From Hypomesus transpacificus (Eukaryota > Chordata > Actinopteri > Osmeriformes > Osmeridae), in NCBI RefSeq assembly GCF_021917145.1, contig NC_061072.1, positions 11,437,151 through 11,501,150 of the forward strand: 64,000 nucleotides of DNA. Direction: 5' to 3'. Positions 44,319-63,543 of this stretch are shown here, in pieces. How positions within the stretch are numbered: position 1 is the first letter of the stretch; the number at the start of each line of letters is the position of its first letter. Under the pieces are notes generated by a model. The model was given only the letters and a program-made list of their open reading frames with translations. It made no database searches and was not told the DNA's origin. A program made the position numbers and the translations under genes.

Positions 44319-45050
44319 GCTTTGGGTGATCAACCGTCAACGTTACGTTTAACCTACTCCTGAAAGAGATAAACGGAGATACCAGACTCCGTACCAGGCT
44401 ACCAGACTCGGTTTCAACAATGATATTTTGGTGTGAAGGCTATACACAGAACGAGGATGCTGAGCGGGCATAGTATAACCACTGTGGACAAATCAGACTT
44501 TCCCACATTAAATTATCATTTAGGCTATGACGACGACAAGAAAAGCGGTTAGTCTCCGTTTAGAATTGGGCAAAAATCATTATAGTTTTGGCCAGACTAC
44601 TTGTAAAACATGACACAAATGTATGTATTCAGGTGACAACTCATTTCATATTTTATGTTCTCAAAATGAGCAGCAACCATTGCTGTCATTTCGCGTCAAG
44701 GTATTATAAGGTAGGTCAGCACATTATTTTCAAAACAAGATGCTATGGCCGTGTCCCGAGCGATTTATGCATAAACACACACACACGTACACGCATATCA
44801 CACTGTATTCTAGCAACAGTGTGGTAAGAAAAGCGGACCTCCCACATTCATGAATTAAGGAGGTTGCCCAACTTGAAACACCAACGGGCACTAGGCGCGA
44901 TCTGCTGTAGCCCACAGTAGCCCATCTGAAAGGCTGAACCTGTTTCTGTTTTCAGCACCTGGGACAGTTCCACCAAAGCTATGCAGCCATAGGCGACACT
45001 CTATCCCTCAATCTCGAAACATTAATTTAACACAATTTTCGTATATTTAC

Positions 45051-45240
45051 CTTTCTCCCCAACCACAACTCGCGGACAAATCCCAGTTTTCTTTAGAAGG
45101 ACGTTCAGCGCAGGTTGTCAGCTGCCAGTGGAAATAATTATTCTGTGATAATTCATCGGAAAATTTCGAAATCTGGCACTCGATGTGAACCCGCCACTGC
45201 TGCCGTCCTCTGCTCTCCTCTCGAAGCCAAGAAGGAGGAG
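45051..45240 (-). other. probable 5' UTR first exon of rgs7
   Basis: A consensus donor, GGAGAAAG then GTAAAT, lies at 45049-45050. A matching acceptor, CTCTTTCAG, ends before 44359, giving a second exon 44241-44359 that carries the ATG. The upstream end of the first exon is not defined; about 45240 is a guess from the GC-rich region. Confidence 0.55.
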
Positions 45241-45320
45241 CGCGCAGGCACTCTTAGAACCCCGTGAACGCGCCCCGACCTGGGGGCCAATCGCATGCTA
45301 GGAATCCACATCAGCTTCAG
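45241..45320 (-). promoter_or_regulatory. probable rgs7 promoter
   Basis: This is a locally CpG-rich stretch in an AT-rich neighbourhood, with a CCAAT word at 45287-45291 on the plus strand (ATTGG in the gene's sense). No TATA box is evident. The placement depends on the inferred first exon. Confidence 0.4.
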
Positions 45321-47265
45321 CTCCTTGGTAACTGCCTCAATGGTAAACAGGGTTTGAAAGAGTCGATTTTAAACAGAGCATTTCTTTACTTCATGGGGAA
45401 CACATTTCACACATCGTGACAACGGCAATATGCTTATTGATCCTCAAACAGTAGTTGATAGAGGTTCAATTTGTTTGTTTGTTGTTCCGGGGGGGGGAGG
45501 GGGGCTTCAATAAACACTTGTAATATTGTTTTATTGGTCCTGTAGGCCTACTTTAGAACATATAGCTACTCACACAAAACTACACTCAGTACCTACAGAT
45601 TCCTGTCATTGTGCTGTTGATGATTCATGTTCAAATAATCTCAGACTCTCTGATAAATGTTCATGCTGCTGACATCATTGAACGTCTGCAACTTCAACGT
45701 CAAAAGAAGCCTATTCACTCTGGGCACTACTAATGTGAGACACTCTATTATCCTCTGAGAATACCTCTCTTGCGGAGCGTTCATAATCCAAAGTCCCAAG
45801 GCTACTTGGAAATCCAATTTGTGGAATTCATTCAGTACACCTTAAATCAATGGTTTAAGGTCGTATCGACAATTGATTTGAATCAGGTGTGTTGGAACAG
45901 GGAAACATCTAAAACATGCAGAACAGGGGGTCCCTGAGGACCAGGGTTGATGGATAACCGCTGCTTTAAATGTATTTATTGTATCCTTGTCCAGGCCACG
46001 TCAGGGCCCCCTGGCTAATTTGTACGCCAAAATCAAAATCATACAGGAAAGCAAGGGGTTCCGCTGGGCCCCGTCTGACCTGGACACTTACAATCCTCCT
46101 AATCCCTCCACACACATCAACCCAATGTCTGACGCTTATGTCTTGAATCTCCATGCCTTGGCAGAATGAGAGCAATACAGACGTGATCCTTGATGTTGGG
46201 CTAGTTGCGTTAGTTCGGCGACAGAGGCTCTGGCGTGGTTGTTCATCTATACCAATGATCCAGCATCTGCTAGGAAGGCAATATGTTTACAAATGCCTTG
46301 GTTAATCGATGCCATCGCAGCTTGGATCTAGGCCCATTTCACCCCCCAATCCCCAGGGCTAAGTGTTTGTTCTGAGGGAGCTACCCAGAGGGCCATCACA
46401 CGTCACCCAGCATTGCTCTGCTCATCCACAGCGTCTTTATCATCTCTCCCTCCTCGTGTTCCCTCTACAGCCCCTGCTTCCCAGTCCCCCTGCTGGTTTC
46501 TCCTCCCTCCAGGTCCATTCTCTTTGCCTATCCATTTTCCTTTCAAACGGTCTTTCTGTCCTAATAACTCATGGATTGGTATCAGCTGTCAGTTTTAACC
46601 AATCTAATCATGTTCCTTCAGGGATAATAGAAGGACAGAAGCTATTTGTAGTATTGGAGACTGGGTGCACAAAAGCTATAGAGGACTGTGGAAGGTATAG
46701 TCCCATTGTTCAGACCAATGGCAGGTATGACATCATTTTCCTTGTGCTGTATCCTTTGAAAAATGCATCAGCCAGAGTGGACGCCTGGTATTCAACATTG
46801 AACAGTAAAATAAATGACTCAACACCTTCATTCAGAGGCACACCATGTATCCAATCTCAAGTGTGAGTATAGCCAATGAATGAGGGATATGGGAAACATC
46901 CTAATGTCCTCCACCGTGGCCTTGATTAATAGAAAGAACAGTTCAATACCTATACCTATTTTTGTATAATTTTTTGGCAACACCATGGCCACACATACAC
47001 ACAGAGGGGAAATCCAGAACAGAATTAATGTGTGAATATGGTTCACGTTTTGGCCAAAACAAAGGGAGAAGGAGAAAGTGCATGTGTCCAAGAGTGCATG
47101 TGAGAGAAAGAGTAGCAAAGTAGCAAAACTACATCTTGACCTTACATGAGGCAAACGTTTCCAAATGATCCGTTAGATTTGCATTGAGAAACCAAACACA
47201 GTCTGAATCGGATGAGAAACATCATCAAACTCAACTGTACTGTTTCAACAAAAAAAAAAAAAGTA
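45321..47265. other. rgs7/fh spacer
   Basis: Contains a G-run at 45489-45502 and, at about 45870-45960, a fragment (AATCAGGTGTGTTGGAACAG) typical of a dispersed teleost DNA-transposon family also seen at 49206. An exon-like open segment on the plus strand at 45995-46169 is treated as a finding, not a gene. Confidence 0.5.
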
Positions 47266-47271
47266 TTTATT
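47266..47271 (-). terminator. fh poly(A) signal
   Basis: AATAAA on the minus strand, 48 bases past the fh stop codon, followed downstream by a T-run. This implies a very short fh 3' UTR. Confidence 0.75.
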
Positions 47272-47318
47272 TGTACAAAGACATAAGACATTGAACCACT
47301 GTGATGCTGTGTGATTGT

Positions 47319-52988
<5,670 letters not shown>

Positions 52989-53075
52989 GGCGCTGTCTCG
53001 ACTGTCAATTCAGGCGATAGTGGAGGGCGGAACCATAATAAACCAACCAAAATTCTCGGTCGGTGGGCGGAAACT
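52989..53075 (-). promoter_or_regulatory. fh promoter with GC boxes
   Basis: Two GGGCGG words on the plus strand (CCGCCC in the gene's sense) lie at 53025-53030 and 53065-53070, about 37 and 77 bases upstream of the fh ATG. No TATA box is seen. This fits a housekeeping promoter. Confidence 0.5.
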
Positions 53076-55256
53076 TTTCCCTGTTACAATGCTTGTGCAC
53101 GGGGAGATAATTGAAAGCAGCACCACTTTTATTTTTTTATTTTTTGGTCAACAATGTTTGTTTGTTTTTTTGATACCTATTTGTCCTGTAGACACACGAT
53201 ATCTGTATATACGTCTCAGTCAAAAATAAGTATTTTCTATTAAAATTAGATTCACTCATCAGGAAAAGTTGTTGAATAGCTTTTTATTGCCGTTGCTCCA
53301 TAAACTCATTCCTGTACTAAGCAACTTTCAGCAGATGGCAGCAAAATGCTTTAATTCTCAGCCTTTCCTTGTGCACCAAGCCATGATGAAAATGTGCCAC
53401 CAAGATTGCAGTGTGAACATTGTAAAAGCGAAGTACAAGCAAAGTACCCTCACAAGTTAGTATTTTATGATAGCAGATTAATAATTAAATTACAGAATTA
53501 GGCCTAAAATAAAATTAATTAAAAATCCTGATTTGGCCAGTCTTGGTAGTTGACTATTCCCAATGTTCTCAAATATGCTGAACTGATTTTCAATCATTTG
53601 ATTATACAGAATATAGGCCTATTATAGCCAACCGTGTTTATAATCCTAATTGATAGATTGATAGCTTTAATCACAGTACCTAATATTTTAGGAAGATATA
53701 TGATGACCTGATTTGGGTATAGGCCTACCTCAAATGTGTATGAATTAATTGACAACATCTTAACTCGCTCAGGCATTGTTTTTTACATTTTACATGAAAG
53801 GTTTTGGATATGCAATATAGTCTTTGAGGCGTACCTGTTGCTTGTTTCAGTTTAATCTAGTTCATATCAATTAAGTCTTGCAAACCAATTTACATTGTAA
53901 ATTGGTCCTGAAGATAAAACTAGTAATTTATCAAACAAAACAAAAACAAATGTGCATGGACTACCTGATCTGCTAAATAGCCTACTTTAAATGACTTATT
54001 TCTGATTCTCCTTTTGATTACAGCTAAACAACTAGACCATAGGCACTCGAACAGGTACTATGGCGCCAACAGTGTCACCTAGGCGCTCGATGGCATTAGA
54101 CCAGCGATAACCAGTGTTCTCCCCTGATTTATCAGCCGTTTGGACAGGGGTCCGACGCCAGAAAGTCACAGGCGGATCAATTCACTGCAATGATTGTCAA
54201 AGTCCAAATATTGGCCATTTACTGATTTGTCTTTCATGTGAGGTTATATTTCCTATGCTTTTCTTGAATCAATGTTTATTCCTTGGGTCACGCTATCTAA
54301 ATGAGGCCTACCTACAACCGTTAGAAAGTTGACTTTATCTCTTTTATAGGCCTAAATGTCGACGCGTGTAAACTGCTCGCGTCAAAGGGAATTATTGTCT
54401 AAAAAGGCTTCTTTGTACAGTCGTGGGCCTAGGTGTAACAATATATCAGCAGTGCATATGGGCTATTCAAAGTCCCTTAGCATTTCGCATTTTCCACAGA
54501 CAAATCAATAACGTTTGATAGTGAGAGAGCAGAAAACCTACTGGTTAGGTGATTGTATTGAAACGTTTTCCGAAGTTTATCAATTGCTGTCTAACAATGT
54601 GGAAACGACCAAGGGATAATCACATATAAATTAGTGCGCTAAAAGCCACAAACTGATATGATGAACCTACTGATATGAACGTCGGGATAACTTCCAAATC
54701 CTGAGTTAATCACGTGCTACTATTTTATCTTATTATTAATTAAACGATAACTTTAAAAGTCTGATGAGTCACGCAGGCTACTCACAGTATTCGCCATCAT
54801 CAGTCCCAAAACAATTAGCAAAGAGATAGATAATGTGACTCAACGTTACAATCTTTTTTCCGTCACCATTTATAGGCCTACTTTATAGACTTGAATTACA
54901 AAAATACAGCCAACATTACAGTCAAAAGAGTTGACCAAGTTATACCATAAATATTACAAGCAATGGGGTAAAACATTTTGAAGGTGGGCCCTGCATCATA
55001 ACGCGTTATCTCATTAGAAAGCACACTCATGAAGAGTGGACCAATCAGAATGTGTGTGTACCTGCAGGAAGTTGTCTACTCTTCTATCTCCTCCCTCTCT
55101 CAGCAGCGATATGAAACAGACTAAACTGTTGTCAGATACGCCAACTGACCCTAGGCACCCCATGGACAGAGACGCACCTTCAACACTTTCTCCTGAAGCC
55201 TAAGACCCAGATCACAGCGCAATTCAGCATCACATTACACATATAGGTCTGTAACC
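53076..55256. other. divergent fh/hhex intergenic region
   Basis: The fh and hhex start codons are 2.27 kb apart, head to head. The left part is AT-rich. From about 54720 to 55100 the sequence is repeat-free, and a CCAAT box lies at 55041-55045, 212 bases before the hhex ATG. The hhex transcription start is probably in the last 150 bases. No coding exon is seen. Confidence 0.5.
55041..55045 (+). promoter_or_regulatory. CCAAT box upstream of hhex
   Basis: CCAATCAG, a good match to the NF-Y core, lies 212 bases before the start codon in an otherwise TATA-less region. Confidence 0.4.
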
Positions 55257-57849
55257 ATGCAGTACCAGCACGCATCGCCAGCTCCTACGGTCAGTGTTCC
55301 TCTTTACGCACCTACTCCAATCCAGCCCGTCCACCCAACTCCTTTCTACATTGAAGATATCTTGGGTAGAAATGGTTCGCCGGCATCTTCTACGTTGATC
55401 CCGATGCCAACCCTCCCATCTCCGAACTCATCCTTTACCAGTCTGGTGTCACCGTACAGGACCCCTATCTACGAACCAACGCCTATCCATCCAGCCCTCT
55501 CGCACCACGCCGCGCTGACGGCCACGTATGCCTCTGGAGCTTTCGCCAATTCCATCTATCCATTTCACCGTTCTATGGGAGACTACACTCAAGCGCTTCT
55601 AAGACACGATCCTCTTGGTAAGTTGAACATAGCGCATCTTGTCCGCATCATAAATGATCTGACGTTTAAATTAATGTATTGCTGGTCAAAACCACCAAGA
55701 CAGTCAACTTGGCAATTTCTCAATATTGTGTGTGTGTGTGTGTGGGGGGGGGGGCGTAAACATTTCCACAATAGTTTTTCTTTGTTTTTACATTTATGCG
55801 GGATTTTTACGAATGCGGGCTGTGTACGACGGAGGGTTTGCATGCGTTATCACACTTTATCATGGTCATTTTTTGGGACAGACATATTGTAATGACACAA
55901 ATTGTCCTGTCTTGGACGTCAACGGCCTTGACTTAAAAAAACCCCATTGTTCCCAACATCAGAGCAGTGACTAAGAATGCTCCTAAATCACTTGTTATTT
56001 CAGCAGTAAAGTGTCGGCCTGGGGTTAACCGTCTCTGTTCAGCAAGCCTGACCCTTTCCGTTCATACAGGAAACCTTGAGCTCTCGATAGGAGTAAATCT
56101 GGTTTCAGAAGCTGTTAAATGTTTTCCTGCCCGCCTCAGGCAGGCGCTTCCTCGGGAGTCGTGCACGATGCTGATTATTTTATCGACATCCTCAATACAG
56201 ACATATTCAGGAAACACTCGACTTCTGATAGCCGGGATCCGTTTTTCTGATATTGTTTACTTCCTCTGTGCGGGATGTAGCTTTAAGGACACTAAACAAT
56301 ACAGTACACAAACATGCATCTGTTTTTAATCTATCCTGGTGCTTGTTTAATTACTTAGGTTTATTTTATTGTGGTGCACTTTTAATCACATTAATCAAAA
56401 CGAAAAGGCCTACGATATTTTTAACCGTGTTTGGTAGGCTATTAGTTTCACTTCACAATTTAATTAGGCTAATATATCTATAATAGGCCTACAATAGCCT
56501 ACTTGTCATCAATTATTTTCATAAACCCAACGGCGTCGGCCAATTTTGCCTTTACACATTGTCAGCGAATTTGATTATTTCAGGACTCTTTTTGGGTTTG
56601 ACATCATAATTCGTGATGTCGATGTTGAAACGAAATGCAACAGTTGCAGTAAAGTGCAACGGATAGGGCGTTAATGGTAAAGCCTCTCTCATCAGATAAA
56701 GCTTCAGGAAACACATGGACGGATATTTTGCCATTGTCCCTCTCTCTCACTCACTCTCACGGCCTTCCTTAAAAGTGGAGGATGTGTGCAGTAAACTGAC
56801 ACTCAAAGATTATCTTTATTTGCAGGATGCCTTGTGAAAAAATGAATAGAACCGCTGTAGCTGTACATTTTTTTAATTGTGATTAATGCATGTTTTATAT
56901 TGTTCATTCATTTTCTGTGCATTTATATTGAACTCATTTTTGACAAATAATATTTTACATTCATTATGTATTGTATGTGTTTTCAAAGGTAAACCACTTT
57001 TGTGGACACCATTTATCCAACGCCCTTTACACAAGAGAAAAGGCGGTCAAGTGCGCTTCTCCAACGACCAGACAATAGAGCTGGAGAAGAAGTTTGAGAC
57101 GCAGAAGTACCTGTCGCCTCCAGAACGAAAAAGACTGGCTAAAATGTTACAACTGAGTGAAAGACAGGTCAGCAAGCAATTTAAAACATTTCTAAAGTGA
57201 CTATGTTGTTCATTTATAGGCCCCATAGCCTAATTTTAAAATGTATAATGTAGCCTATTAGAACACAAATCGATAAAATATTGTCTCTTAATGGATGTTA
57301 TTTTGCTTTGAGACAAATTTGAAACTCTGTTTTTCAGGTGAAAACATGGTTCCAAAATCGAAGAGCAAAGTGGCGAAGACTTAAACAGGTATGCCAAGGG
57401 GAATTGCCTTGGTTTAACTTCGTATTTCAACATTTGTATTGTTGTGTTTGCAAGACAAATGACAGGATCGGAAACAGAGTCAATCGAATGGACGGATATT
57501 TTACTTTTTTGTATAAATCTGAGTAAAAGCCATGCGTAGTAGCCTACTTGTGTTATAACCCCTATCAGGCTATTGATCTTTATCTTTTTTATTTCAATAG
57601 GAGAATCCTCAGGGTAGTAAGCGGGAGCTGGAGGATGAAGGCGCAGTAAGAAAGTGCGATGGTGTCTTGTCAGAATCTGGGGCGAGCCCGGACCTGAGGC
57701 GCACAGAGCTGGCCCAGTCACACAGCCGGTCACAGTGCTCCTCCTCGCCATTATCACAAGGAGAAATAGATTCGGACATTTCAGAAGACACAGATCAAGA
57801 GCTGGACATGGAGGAGGATATAGAGTTTCCCTTGAATCCTCAGATATGA
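55257..57849 (+). CDS. hhex: hematopoietically expressed homeobox protein
   Basis: Hhex is a nuclear homeodomain repressor needed for liver, endothelial, blood and anterior endoderm development. Exons are 55257-55617, 56989-57167, 57338-57388 and 57601-57849. All borders are GT-AG and phases join to 279 residues. The proline-rich N-terminus carries the Eh1-like TLE-binding motif PTPFYIEDILGR at about 28-38. A conserved block with SPYRTP and YEPTPIHPA precedes LLRHDPLGKPLLW. The homeodomain spans about 138-197 with helix 3 VKTWFQNRRAKWRRLK. The exon 2/3 border falls just before that valine, the usual intron site in homeodomains. The tail is acidic (EIDSDISEDTDQELDMEEDI). The block from HKRKGGQVRF to the WFQNRR helix matches mammalian HHEX essentially throughout. 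Open frames reading into introns at 55.7 and 57.4 kb are artefacts. Confidence 0.97.
55618..56988 (+). other. hhex intron 1
   Basis: A 1.37-kb intron with donor GTAAGT and acceptor TTTTCAAAG. It contains a GT run and a G-run at 55726-55754 and otherwise AT-rich sequence. No exon is seen. Confidence 0.85.
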
Positions 57850-58123
57850 CACAGTCTATTGAAACTGCCGAACGCTAAGTGATGTGAATGTCTATTAGTT
57901 GCCTTTGCATTCAGATGTTTTTGGTTTTGTAAATAACGTGTTCTTGTATATTTCGCTTTGTGTACATGATCTAAGTAGTAGACAATTCAAGCTTCTGTTT
58001 CAGCCACCAGAACGCCTTGTTGGACGTCAGTGACCTCCAGCCACTATGGGAATTGATCAATGTGTTATCTTAATGTGTAACTTGTTCATTTGATTGAATA
58101 ACAATGATGAAGTTTAGAACATC

Positions 58124-58129
58124 AATAAA
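58124..58129 (+). terminator. hhex poly(A) signal
   Basis: AATAAA lies 275 bases past the stop codon, followed by a TG/T-rich stretch. It defines a short 3' UTR. Confidence 0.75.
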
Positions 58130-58510
58130 CTATATTTGGGGATAAACAAGATGGCTAACCGTTAAGGTCTTTCTTCTTTCCCATGTTGCATTTCAGATGA
58201 TGGTGCCAGATTATTTAACAGGGTTTTCTGATATTACGAAACGATTAATAAGTGTTATTATCAACGCGTTGCGTTTTACGCCTTCATTTTGACACTTCAC
58301 AACTTGTCTGGAAACATGAGTATTTCATAACTTCCTTTCAGTCCATTCACCGGTATGCCACTGTATAAAAAATTAAAATAATCGTTCTGACCAACTTCAT
58401 AGGTCTACTGGAAACAATCATCTGTTGAAAGCTGGTTACAGCATGATTCCGTGTGGCCTATGCCCTATAACAACATTGCTCTTGTCTTTGACTCAAATAA
58501 CAGCGAATCG

Positions 58511-58580
58511 AACTTCGAATGGGTTATCATTTAGCAGAAAAACAAACAAAAACTTCAAATGGGTTATCATTTAGCAGAAA
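58511..58580. repeat. 30-bp direct duplication
   Basis: Two 30-base copies starting AACTTCGAAT (58511-58540) and AACTTCAAAT (58551-58580) differ at one base. They are separated by the 10-base spacer AACAAACAAA. Confidence 0.95.
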
Positions 58581-59214
58581 GAGGAGAGTTTTCGGCAAGC
58601 AGGATGTTAATGATTGTGAGAACTCCAAATAATTCGGTCCTGAGAGTGTGTGATAAATATTTCAACTGTATGGTCACTCTTAGAGTTCAATGGCCTTAAA
58701 CATACAAGACTATTCCCAAAACCAATAGTATGCACACAGATCCTACCGCGATTGTGTAATGGTTCACAAATTGTGCTTTGTAAAATCAACACTGGAGAGA
58801 GAGAGCACACTAGTTGGACAGTGGAGGAACCATTCTCTGGATAGCTCCAGGTTCCAAAGTGCCAGAACAGACAGCAGGGAAGTAGGTTCATATTTCTATA
58901 CTCAAGGACCAACATACAACATAGACATGGCAGCGTAGGTATCTTTATCTCAGCCAATGGAGGAGGATGCTGGTTGGCTACTCGGGAAAACCAAGCAGAT
59001 GTTTTTTGTACACATGGTTTCTCTATAGGTGTAATATATTAAATAACTAAATTACTTAAATTGAAAACCTGCATTTTTTACACACAACATTGACACATTT
59101 GTGAGTAAAGGAAACACAACAAAATCACTGTGTAATGATATCTGGACATTCATTTCATTAAAAATGAAAAAAGAGAGAACTTAGGTGATAGTGGAGATAT
59201 AGACAGAGAGAGAC

Positions 59215-59217
59215 AAC

Positions 59218-59289
<72 letters not shown>

Positions 59290-59322
59290 CAGAGAGACAG
59301 AGAGACAGAGAGACAGAGAGAG
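59215..59322. repeat. (GT)n/(GA)n compound microsatellite
   Basis: A GT run followed by GA with GACA interruptions. Confidence 0.95.
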
Positions 59323-61973
59323 TCCTCATTTGTCAGGAAAAAAAATGATCATTCCCTTTTACCCTTTTTTTAAGATTTGGGCCGAACTATTTATTATCTC
59401 TGCTTGTTATTCTGTCAGCCTGCCTGTTTGAGCAAGTAATCGTTTTCCTGGAGCTATCTAAATTGGATAGTCAGGCAGAAAATCTTGTACTCATTTAAGT
59501 AGCAGATGAATACTTTTAAAACGTCCTATCTCCATTTGGATTTGCCCTAATTGAAAAGCAAATAGCACACTTGAGTGCACACTAAATCTGTGAGTGATAT
59601 CTCCATAGTAGCCAGAGGAATCTATGGCCCTGGACAAATTTCCATTGCATTCAACGGCACCTGATCCATTGAATTAGTGTTTTGGGAATTAATCTTTAAA
59701 CAATCCCTTTCAAGAGGAAGTGGGTTCCACGACCGGCCTAATATTGACTAAATCACTAAGATGGTTACGCAGGCTTAGGCCATGAACGTTGATGTAATTG
59801 TTTAAAAGATAACTTCTAATTGACTAGATGCCGTGAGAGCATGTTTTCAGTTAGACCTACATTATTGCTCTGCTATCATAATTCTAAAATGATATCAGTT
59901 AAAAACTGTGCATGCTCCTATCTTGAGGTTTTAAAACTCCAATCACTCGAGGCTGTAGTGACAAAGGGGGGCTTTAGTTCCTAATGGTTGTTTGTTCCTT
60001 TTAGCAAGCTATGATTAAAGTGCTGGAGTCAACCTGCATAAACATCACATCCACTGTTTGATAGAGATCCAACAGTTGCTATCTCCTGCTAACAGGACAG
60101 ATAGACCATGATGTGCCTTAAGAGTCCACAATTTCAGATGGAGACCATAAGTGGCTCTATTAATGTCTTTTCAAAATAATGTAAGTCAGCAAGATCAAAA
60201 CCAGAAGCACATAGAATATATCCTTATGTGTCTTGTCATATAATAACTATTGTTTTAAACACATAGGCACACAGTAGTCATGGTCAGATTGTTCCATAAT
60301 CACATTACCAAGATGACGTTGGAAACTGTTGAGTTCAGAGGACTCCTAGAATCACATCTCCTTCAATCTACCATCAGCCAAACACGCTTGGTTAAAAGCA
60401 CTAAGGGCAAGGGTCATCTATCTCTGAGATAATAACCCTAAACCTTAAGTTAAGAAGCGGTTTTGGACCTCAGCACACCAGCCAGATGAGCCACTGTTTG
60501 CTATCTTTCCGAGCAAACGACTTCACGGCTAATTTAACATTTAGTCCCCCATGCAATGATTAAGCAGATAGTGCGGTAAAATGGGGGTCCACTGGACAAC
60601 GTCTCAGTGGTGGTCTCAGATTTATAACCAGGCTTTAGTACAGGTAATGGCACCGTCGGGTTGCACACAAACTGACGCTCATTAATTTGACTGGTTGACT
60701 TTGTGTCACGAACGAGCCATCAGCTAAAAATTTGGAGAAGGAAAATAAAGGAGCCCAGAAAGATACAGTATCAATGCAAACAGTGTCTTCTCATTAATTT
60801 ATCAACTGCCGTGGGAAAGATAATGGTGTCCATTTATCCAAGGTCAACAGGCGAGGCAGTTGCCACTGTCACATTCCACAGTCGTTCAATTATACCAACA
60901 CATTAACTCATGTCCACCTACACCCCTACCTCCTCCCTTCCCCTGGCTGATAAATTGTTAATGAATGAGACCATACTTCCCTGTACTTTACTGGAGGGTT
61001 GGGCACGGTTAGACCTGTTACTGATTTCATACAAGGTCTTTCAATAGAGGGTCAGGCGGGTGATGTTCTATACTCCACAGATTAGCCAATTTAACTGAAT
61101 TACACCTGTGCATCATTCAATTTTTGTAGATGAGTTCGATTTTCACTGTCAAGTCATTAACATGACTTGCTATTTATTACATCATCAGGAACAAGTCAGT
61201 CTATATGTGCTTGTGGGAAGTGTCTGTCTAATCACAAGCCAGTATGTCCCAGAGTTTCTTATGGGAACAGGAAACCAGACAAAGCTACATCGGTAACGAG
61301 TTCTAGACACAGACGCCTATGACAAAGTACATTAAGACCTGAAATCATAAATCTTTAATTTTAAAGTTGTATTCTTTTCTAATCTGAACAAAGCCTCTAC
61401 TGTCGAGTGCCACCCCTTCAGACAGAAGAGCTGTGGAATTCTGGGTGAGGTGGATCAAAAGACGTGATTAGAATCTTATCAGCCCAGACCAGTCTTTGTG
61501 GAGGAGGACACCACTAGCTGCTTATTGTGTCAGCTATACAGTGGATAGACATTCTTATCAGCACACTGAGACAACACACCAAATTGACTAGTTAAAATGC
61601 TCAATTGATTGCTACTGGGCTTTTTTTATGACAGATTGTGTTGTTGTTATGGTCAAGCCATTGATTTTTACCACTTAAGTCAACAGAACCCCTTGTAAAA
61701 CAAACTCAGGGGTAATGAGAGTTTCAAAGCACTCCCTTATGTGTTCGTTGAGGCTGAAAGTTGAAAGTTGGTCTAGTGAGGAGTAGTAAATCAATATAAG
61801 CCACTGTTCAACTACACTGAAAAAGGCTGCTATATAGAATCACCTATTGATCTATCTATTGTCTCAGTGGAAGAAACCTCTGAATAGATGTTCCATATGG
61901 AACCATTGTCAGATGCATAACGTTCTGTTTGAAACCCTAAATGATTCTTTCTGTCCTCACAAGTTTCTTGGAG

Positions 61974-62000
61974 AGAGAGAAAAGAGAAAGAGAAAGAGAT

Positions 62001-62083
<83 letters not shown>
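61974..62083. repeat. (GA)n microsatellite
   Basis: GA with AAAG interruptions in the first third, then pure GA. Confidence 0.95.
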
Positions 62084-62085
<2 letters not shown>

Positions 62086-62767
62086 AACTGAAGCGCTGTT
62101 TCAGTTACCTGAAAACTAAAACTCTGACCCTGGGGTTAAACAAATAAGGACAGCACTTGTCAGGTGAGAGGAGGGCTGATAATGGGGCTGGATCTGGAGT
62201 CTCCTCTTTGGCTTGCTCTGTTTGACTGATCTCCTCTACTGGCTGCAGAAGAGCTCTCGATTTACCAGACCACAGCAGTTTCTCAAAGCCAAGGTATGGG
62301 AGGCTTCTTGAGTTAGAGCTGGTTGGATGGTCAACAAACTGAACAATTAAAGCTATATTTTTTTTAAGCATGCTCCTCTATTGTGATTTGGAAAGCACTA
62401 CAGTTTACTCCAAAAGATCAGTAAATGTCTTTGTCTAGCCGCTTCGCCATTTCTTCGCCGATACTTGATTAGGTCCTTCTCCAGTTGTCCATTTGGCCGG
62501 TGTGTAGTTCAGTGGAGTAACAAGGACCAGTTGAGCATGTAGCACATATCCTGTTTTCAGGCCCTCTGCATTGTCGATTGAGGGGGTCTGACTCACCATC
62601 AGTTTTTCCTGCTTCTCTCAGCGGCAACGGGATGTACCAGCACTGTGTGTTGATGACATGTGCATGTGTGTGTGTGTTCTACTTGCCTTTTTGTGTTTCT
62701 CTACTTGTGTGTGGATGTGTGAACATGTGCAAGTGTCTTTGTCTGTGAGTGTGTGTGTTTTTCTTTT

Positions 62768-62794
62768 GGGGGGGGGGGGGGGGGGGGGGGGGGG
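62768..62794. repeat. 27-base poly(G) run
   Basis: An uninterrupted G homopolymer following TTCTTTT. Its length may be imprecise. Confidence 0.9.
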
Positions 62795-63543
62795 TGCAGG
62801 GGTCAATGTTGGAGAGAGATGAGCTTCAAGGCCTTGTGTCGGAGTGGCCCGGTAAAGTTCTCGGACAGGATGACTATCTACTCACGACACAGCCTATTAA
62901 TTTCCCCCACTCAGGAAGTTATTCTTACATGTATGTTTCCACAAATACTGTTATTGGGAGAGCTTAGGGCCCTGAACAATGGCTACTAATTTGTTTTGCT
63001 TCCCCTTTGGCCCACGGAGAACTGTGAAAACAAAGATGAAAATGTGAGGAAACACCCTTAATTGCGAGCAGAGGAATGCAGGGAAGGCGGGCGACGCAGC
63101 GCTAGATTTCTCTCAATGGGGACAGCAGGAGAGGAGGGCAAATGGTTAAAATGTTTCCCTTTTCTCTTCCCCTATGTGGCTGAGGAGGTGACCAGACAAT
63201 TGAGTTGAGTGAAGATACCGCTGTTAATAAAGTTTTAGTGGGCCATGAACCTTGCTGAGGAGAGGCTGTGTGTGTGTGGGTTTTGCGTGTGCTCGCGTGT
63301 TTGAGTGCATGTGTGGAAGCACATGTAGATTTACAGAGAGATTTAAAAATAGCTGTGTCATGAGTGTGTGTGAAATTCAGCCTGGTGTACTGGGATTTCT
63401 ATCACACATCTCTTAGTAGGCTGTCAGTTGAACTTGAGAAGTGTTATCAACTCTATCACTGTCTGAGCTGTAGGCCTATTACTCAATTTATTATGCATCA
63501 TATCTACGTCAGCATCAGCATAGTTTAGCCTGTAGACTGCACA

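Noticed and set aside
46363..46866. 167-codon plus-strand open frame
   Set aside because: Composition is unremarkable, but there is no recognisable motif, splice context or nearby poly(A) signal; chance is sufficient.
57168..57200. hhex reading into intron 2
   Set aside because: The consensus donor after the exon and the exact homeodomain continuation in the next exon show this is intronic.
62105..62371. 88-codon minus-strand open frame
   Set aside because: Composition is protein-like but no family is recognised and no paired splice sites or promoter were found.
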